From positions 1 through 64,000 of the forward strand of contig NZ_RCOG02000024.1 of NCBI RefSeq assembly GCF_009663685.2: DNA of 64,000 bases, in the 5' to 3' direction. Below, in pieces: positions 59,827 to 64,000 of this stretch. How positions within the stretch are numbered: the first letter of the stretch is position 1; each line of letters opens with the position of its first letter. The DNA is from Cupriavidus sp. U2. Its GTDB lineage: Bacteria; Pseudomonadota; Gammaproteobacteria; Burkholderiales; Burkholderiaceae. The translations under genes were made by a program, and so were the position numbers. The notes under the pieces were generated by a model, which was not told the DNA's origin, ran no database searches, and saw only the letters and a program-made list of their open reading frames with translations.

Positions 59827-60969
59827 ATGAGGAACGCACGATACATCGCGTGCGGCATGTTTGCCGTCACGCTCGGATTTTTCACGTCCATGGCGGCGCA
59901 TGCGGAACCCGGCATCACCAAGTCAGCCATCCGGATCGGCCAGTCGGCCGGTGTCAGCGGGCCCGTGGCCGGATCGGTCAAGGAACAGATCGCGGGTGCC
60001 CAGGTGTACCTGAACCACGTGAACGCCAATGGCGGCGTGGCCGGCCGGCGCATCGAACTGCTGACCTACGACGATGGCTTCGACGCGAGGCGCACGCCCG
60101 ACAACGTACGCAAGCTGATCGGCGAGGACAAGGTGTTCGCGCTGTTCATGGTGCGCGGCACGCCGCAGAACGAGAGCATCCTGCCGATCATCGGGGCCGA
60201 AAAGGTGCCGCTGATCGCGCCGCTGACGGGCGCCATCACGCTGCACCGGCCAGTCAACCGCTACGTGTTCAACGTCCGCGCCAAGTACCAGGACGAAGTG
60301 GCCCGCGCCATCAACCACCTGGCGACGTCCGGCATGAGCCGCATCGCCATTTTCTACGCCAACGATGGCTTCGGGCAGGACGTCTTCGAAGGGTTCAGCA
60401 CGGCGTTGCAGGCGCGCGGCGTGCAGCCGGCGGGCGCGGCGTCGTTCAACCGTCCCATGGGCGACATCAGCCAGGGCGTGGCCAGCGTCAACAAGACCAA
60501 CCCGCAGGCGGTGATGGTGATCGGCTCCGGCTCGGAGGCCGCGCGGATCATCCGCGAGATGAAGAAGGCCGGCAGCGAGGCGCAGTTCGTCACGCTGTCC
60601 AACAACGCGGCGGATTCGTTCATCAAGGAGCTGGGCGACGATGGCAAGGGCCTGATCATCACCCAGGTGGTGCCGGGCATGAATTCGAGCCAGATGAGCA
60701 TTGCCAGCGAGTATCGCGGCCTGGCCAAGGCCCAGAAACTGGAACCCAGCAACGCGGGCATGGAGGGCTTCATGTCGGCCAAGGTGCTGGTGGAAGGGCT
60801 GCGCCGTGCCGGCCCCGAGCCCACGCGCGAAAAGCTGGTGGCCGCGCTGGAGGGTCTGCGCGATTACGACCTGGGCGGCATCCTGATCAGCTACAGCCCC
60901 ACGCGTCACACCGGGTCATCTTTCGTGGAAATGTCGATCGTTTCGTCGACCGGCAAGCTGATCCGCTGA
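59827..60969 (+). CDS. branched-chain-type ABC transporter substrate-binding protein
   Basis: 380-aa periplasmic receptor (Peripla_BP_6 type, LivJ/LivK-like). It has a Sec signal (ACGMFAVTLGFFTSMAAHA), then ITKSAIRIGQSAGVSGPVAG and GAQVYLNHVNANGGVAGRRI. Further on are ELLTYDDGFDARRTPDNVRK and the inter-lobe region RIAIFYANDGFGQDVFEGF. No permease or ATPase gene lies nearby, so it may be an orphan receptor. The ligand could be an amino acid, amide or aromatic acid. ATG 59827 has AGGAGGG upstream. The inverted-repeat array just upstream suggests tight regulation. Confidence 0.9.
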   Translation: MRNARYIACGMFAVTLGFFTSMAAHAEPGITKSAIRIGQSAGVSGPVAGSVKEQIAGAQVYLNHVNANGGVAGRRIELLTYDDGFDARRTPDNVRKLIGEDKVFALFMVRGTPQNESILPIIGAEKVPLIAPLTGAITLHRPVNRYVFNVRAKYQDEVARAINHLATSGMSRIAIFYANDGFGQDVFEGFSTALQARGVQPAGAASFNRPMGDISQGVASVNKTNPQAVMVIGSGSEAARIIREMKKAGSEAQFVTLSNNAADSFIKELGDDGKGLIITQVVPGMNSSQMSIASEYRGLAKAQKLEPSNAGMEGFMSAKVLVEGLRRAGPEPTREKLVAALEGLRDYDLGGILISYSPTRHTGSSFVEMSIVSSTGKLIR

Positions 60970-61032
60970 CCGGCGGCTCGCCCGCCCCGCCGGCCGCCAA
61001 CGCGGGCCGAGGGCTGCGGTATAGTTGCCGCC

Positions 61033-61812
61033 ATGGCGACTTCCAACGCAGCTCATCCTTTTTCGCTGGCCGGACGCGTGGCCCTGATCACGGGCGGCGC
61101 GCAGGGCCTTGGCCTGGCCATGGCCGGTGCGCTGGCCGATGCCGGCGCGCATGTGCTGGTCTGCGCGCGCAACGCGCAGCGCGTGGCCGATGCCGTATCG
61201 CAACTGCAGGCGCAGGGCGCCACGGCCGAAGCGCTCGTGCTGGACATCACCGACGCGGCCGCCATCGCGCAGGCCTTCGAAGACATCGCGTCCCGGCATG
61301 GCCGGCTCGACATCCTGGTCAACAACGCCGGCACGCGCAATCGCAACAGCATGGCGCACCTGGATGCCGATGACCTGCGCGCGATGCTCGACACCAACCT
61401 CGTGGCGCCCTACGCGCTGTGCCGGCACGCCGCGCGGCTGATGCAGCAGGGACAGTACGGCCGCATCGTCAACGTGACGTCGATTGCCGGGCAGGTGGCG
61501 CGCGCCAACGACGTGCTGTATCCCGCCACCAAGGGCGGCCTCGACGCGCTCACGCGTGCGATGTCCGCAGACCTGGGCCGGTTCGGCATCACCGTCAACG
61601 CCGTGGCCCCCGGCTACTTTGCCACCGAGCCGAACCAGGCCATGGTGGACGATGAATCCGTGGCCGAATGGCTGCGCAATCGCACGTCGCTGGGCCGCTG
61701 GGGCCAGCCTGCCGAGGTGGCGGGCGCCGTGGTCTTCCTGGCCTCGCCTGCCGCGTCCTACGTCACCGGCCAGGTGCTGGCCGTCGATGGCGGCTACCTC
61801 GGCCACTTCTGA
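61033..61812 (+). CDS. SDR-family oxidoreductase
   Basis: 259-aa classical short-chain dehydrogenase. It has the nucleotide-binding TGGAQGLGLAMA, the NNAGTRN motif, catalytic Ser in VNVTSIAGQV and Tyr-x-x-x-Lys in LYPATKGGLD, and a C-terminal GQVLAVDGGYLGHF. It resembles gluconate 5-dehydrogenase and FabG-type enzymes; the substrate cannot be told. It lies 63 bp after the binding-protein gene on the same strand and is convergent with the LysR gene. Confidence 0.9.
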   Translation: MATSNAAHPFSLAGRVALITGGAQGLGLAMAGALADAGAHVLVCARNAQRVADAVSQLQAQGATAEALVLDITDAAAIAQAFEDIASRHGRLDILVNNAGTRNRNSMAHLDADDLRAMLDTNLVAPYALCRHAARLMQQGQYGRIVNVTSIAGQVARANDVLYPATKGGLDALTRAMSADLGRFGITVNAVAPGYFATEPNQAMVDDESVAEWLRNRTSLGRWGQPAEVAGAVVFLASPAASYVTGQVLAVDGGYLGHF

Positions 61813-61842
61813 CGTCGGCAAGCCGCCGGTCTCCCGGACGAT

Positions 61843-62745
61843 TCAGATCCGCTTGCTCTCGCCATAGTGGGCGCGCAGGGCGTCGATCATGGCCGCCGAG
61901 GCGGCCGAATCGCTGCGCTCCCTGAGCCGCACCAGGCAGATCTCGCGCACCAGCGCGGGCATCTGCATCGGCCGGATGGCCAACCCCTCGCGCCGGAACT
62001 GGAACAGCGCCAGCGCCGGCACCACCGATACGCCCAGGCCCGCCTGAACCAGCGCGGCCACCGTGGCCAGGTGCTCCACCTCCATCACCCCGTGCAGCTT
62101 CAGCGGATGCATGGCGGCGTCCAGGTGCTGCCGCACACTGCTGGTCCGCGACAGCTGGATGAACGGCAGCCCGGCCAGCGACTGTGGGGCGATGCGCCGC
62201 CTCGTGGCCAGTGGATGGTCGGCGGGGCACACCAGGTGGAAGGTGTCATGGACCAGCGATTCCACGCGCAGGTCGGCGTCCTGCGCCGGGGCGGGGGCCA
62301 GCGCGAAGTCGGCCTGCCCGCGTCGCACCATGTCGATGCAGCCATCGGCCAGCTGGTCGTACAGCTCCAGCGAGATGCCCGGATAGCGCCGATGAAAGTC
62401 CGCCAGCAGCGGCGGCAGGTCGCCGCCCGCCAGCGAGGGCAGCGCGGCAATGGCCACGCGCCCCTTGCGGCGTTCCGCGTGGTCGCGCAGGTCTTCGAAC
62501 GCGCTCTCGAAATCGGCCAGCAGGCGGCGCGCCACTTCCTCGAACCGCTTGCCGTCGGCACTGAGGTCCACGTGCCGCGTGGTGCGCTCGAACAGCCGGC
62601 TCCCGGCCTGGTCTTCCAGCGTCTGAATCAGTGTGCTGAAGGCAGATTGCGACAGGTGGCAGGCCTGAGCCGCCCGGGTGAAATTGCGATGCGTGGCCAG
62701 CGCCACGAAGGCGCGCAGGTGCTTGACCGAGAGATTCGACAGCAT
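61843..62745 (-). CDS. LysR-family transcriptional regulator
   Basis: 300-aa regulator. The N-terminal HTH is VKHLRAFVALATHRNFTRAA followed by LSQSAFSTLIQTLEDQAG. The effector domain starts at GRVAIAALPSLAGGDLPPLL and includes GLGVSVVPALALF. ATG 62745 is used; ATG 62769 would add eight residues, and neither has a strong ribosome site. It is divergent from the AtuA-family gene and probably controls it. A T-N11-A-type dyad lies in the shared region. Confidence 0.9.
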   Translation of the reverse strand: MLSNLSVKHLRAFVALATHRNFTRAAQACHLSQSAFSTLIQTLEDQAGSRLFERTTRHVDLSADGKRFEEVARRLLADFESAFEDLRDHAERRKGRVAIAALPSLAGGDLPPLLADFHRRYPGISLELYDQLADGCIDMVRRGQADFALAPAPAQDADLRVESLVHDTFHLVCPADHPLATRRRIAPQSLAGLPFIQLSRTSSVRQHLDAAMHPLKLHGVMEVEHLATVAALVQAGLGVSVVPALALFQFRREGLAIRPMQMPALVREICLVRLRERSDSAASAAMIDALRAHYGESKRI

Positions 62746-62784
62746 GGCGGGATAGTGCGGCGGATTCATCCAGGAAGTCGATAG

Positions 62785-62799
62785 ATTAATCCAAATAAT
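62785..62799. promoter_or_regulatory. candidate LysR box
   Basis: ATTA-N7-TAAT (contains T-N11-A) sits in the divergent region between the LysR gene and the AtuA-family gene, the usual place for a LysR regulator site. The arms are short, so this is a weak call. Confidence 0.4.
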
Positions 62800-62917
62800 C
62801 CGTTTTCGCGTGGCAGAACCCGGCCCTAGAATGAGACCGCTGCCAACCCGGCCACCGTGGTCGGTCTGGCCAGCACCCATTGCCGAAGAGTCATTTCTCC
62901 AGACGTTGCCAACGCCC

Positions 62918-64000
62918 ATGACTGCTCCCCTGCTGATCGGGTCCGGGGCCGGATTCTCCGGCGACCGTACCGACGCCGCCCTGCCGGTGGTGCGTACGCT
63001 GATCGCCGCCGGCGGGCCGGCGGCGCTGATTTTCGAAACGCTGGCCGAGCGCACGCTGGCACTGGCGCAACTGGCTCGCCGCGACAACCCCGAGCACGGC
63101 TACGAGCCGCTGCTGGACCACCTGCTGACGCCCGTGCTGGGCCTTTGCCTGGCCAACCGCATCCCGATCATCGGCAATTTCGGGGCCGCCAATCCGCGCG
63201 CCGCCGCGCGCCGCATCCTGGCGCTGGCTGCCGAACTGGGCCTGGCCGCCCCGCGCGTGGCGGTGGTGGAGGGCGACGACCTGTCGCATGACGCCGGCCG
63301 CGCCATGCTGCGCGGCATCGTCGGCGATGCATTTCCCGAAGCGCGCTTCGTTTGCGCCAACGCCTATATCGGCGCCCAGGGCATTGCCGACGCGCTGCGC
63401 GACGGCGCGCAGGTGGTGGTTTGCGGCCGCGTGGCAGACCCGGCTTTGGCCGTGGGCCCGGCAATGGCCCATTTCGGCTGGGCCTGGGACGACTGGACCC
63501 GCCTGGCCGCCGCCACCATGGCCGGCCATCTGCTGGAGTGCGGCGCGCAAGTCAGTGGCGGCTACTTTGCCGACCCCGGCATGAAGGATGTGCCCGACGT
63601 CCACGACGTGGGCTTCCCGATTGCCCGGCTCGACGCCGACGGCGGCATCGAGATCTTCAAGGCGGCCAACACCGGCGGCTGCGTGGACCTGCGCACGGTC
63701 AAGGAACAACTACTGTACGAAGTGCATGACCCGTGTGCCTACCTGACGCCCGACGTGGTGGCCGATATCGGCCAGGTCACCGTCGAGCAGATCGGCCCCG
63801 ATCGCGTGGCCGTGCGCAATATCCGCGGCCATGCGCGGCCGGCGGAACTGAAGGCCAATCTGTTTCACCTGGGCGGCTGGTTTGCCGAAGGCGAGATTTC
63901 CTACGCGGGCCCCAATGCCGCCGCCCGGGCGCGCCTGGCCGCCGACATCGTGCGCAAGCGCATGCAGGGGCTGGGGTTCGACGTGCCGATCCGCTTCGAC
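62918..64000 (+). CDS. AtuA-family (DUF1446) protein, 3' end missing
   Basis: The frame from ATG 62918 stays open for 361 codons to the window edge. It begins PLLIGSGAGFSGDRTDAALP and contains FETLAERTLALAQ, IPIIGNFGAANPRAAARRIL, VVVCGRVADPALAVGPAMAH and ANTGGCVDLRTVKEQLLYEV, all typical of DUF1446/AtuA proteins. AtuA takes part in acyclic terpene catabolism in Pseudomonas, but many relatives act in unrelated acid catabolism. The C-terminus and partner genes lie outside the window. It is divergent from a LysR regulator. Confidence 0.88.
   Translation, partial: MTAPLLIGSGAGFSGDRTDAALPVVRTLIAAGGPAALIFETLAERTLALAQLARRDNPEHGYEPLLDHLLTPVLGLCLANRIPIIGNFGAANPRAAARRILALAAELGLAAPRVAVVEGDDLSHDAGRAMLRGIVGDAFPEARFVCANAYIGAQGIADALRDGAQVVVCGRVADPALAVGPAMAHFGWAWDDWTRLAAATMAGHLLECGAQVSGGYFADPGMKDVPDVHDVGFPIARLDADGGIEIFKAANTGGCVDLRTVKEQLLYEVHDPCAYLTPDVVADIGQVTVEQIGPDRVAVRNIRGHARPAELKANLFHLGGWFAEGEISYAGPNAAARARLAADIVRKRMQGLGFDVPIRFD

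Noticed and set aside
1..64000. Search for CRISPR arrays, tRNA/rRNA genes, insertion sequences, integrases and attachment sites
   Set aside because: No spaced direct repeats, cloverleaf-like or ribosomal sequence, transposase or integrase motifs were recognised by reading; a dedicated tRNA or repeat scan was not possible.

Overview
The window is GC-rich chromosomal DNA from a Burkholderiaceae beta-proteobacterium, most likely Cupriavidus or a close Ralstonia relative. This rests on overall gene content: Bug-family solute receptors, an EpsA/EpsP/EpsB-type exopolysaccharide export set, dense LysR/GntR regulators and ATGA-coupled operons. No rRNA, tRNA, CRISPR array, insertion sequence or integrase was recognised.

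Left edge (1-2.4 kb): the start of an isochorismatase-family hydrolase and a methyl-accepting chemotaxis protein.

Exopolysaccharide (EPS) region (2.9-45 kb): about 42 kb bracketed by two paralogous LuxR-type regulators with degenerate receiver domains (2868 on +, 44965 on -). It holds sugar-nucleotide genes (manC, gmd, fcl), a WcaJ-type initiating transferase, four glycosyltransferases, a WcaF-like acetyltransferase, a Wzx flippase and a Wzy-like polymerase. It also holds the epsA-epsP-epsB (Wza/Wzb/Wzc) export operon, a second Wzc-like ATPase, a ChbG-like deacetylase and a tandem alpha/beta-hydrolase protein. Two inserts are unusual. One is an operon of carrier protein, acyl-CoA-dehydrogenase-like enzyme, amino acid:[carrier protein] ligase, DUF1839 protein and GH2 enzyme (7.5-13.5 kb), followed by a Crp/Fnr regulator and a second DUF1839 gene. 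The other is an export/copper cluster: SCO-like chaperone, ricin-lectin galactose oxidase, cytochrome c and a Tat-exported beta-helix protein (23.3-28 kb). A dyad GTGC-N6-GCAC recurs ahead of the ligase, crp, epsA and cupin-gmd-fcl-wzy transcription units. It has Crp-site geometry, so the local Crp/Fnr protein may coordinate the region.

Middle (45-52.6 kb): small envelope proteins, cyanase, a phosphoribosyltransferase, and a catabolic-looking operon of aconitase-family large and small subunits with a Bug receptor and a GntR regulator.

Fap-like locus (53.2-58.8 kb): a very Gly/Ala-rich repetitive secreted protein, two smaller secreted proteins sharing a VIQN motif, a C39 peptidase and an FapF-like coiled-coil/beta-barrel protein. 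This resembles a divergent functional-amyloid or surface-fibre system.

Right edge (59-64 kb): a small membrane protein, a branched-chain-type ABC substrate-binding protein behind an array of inverted repeats, an SDR dehydrogenase, and a LysR regulator divergent from an AtuA-family gene cut by the window end.
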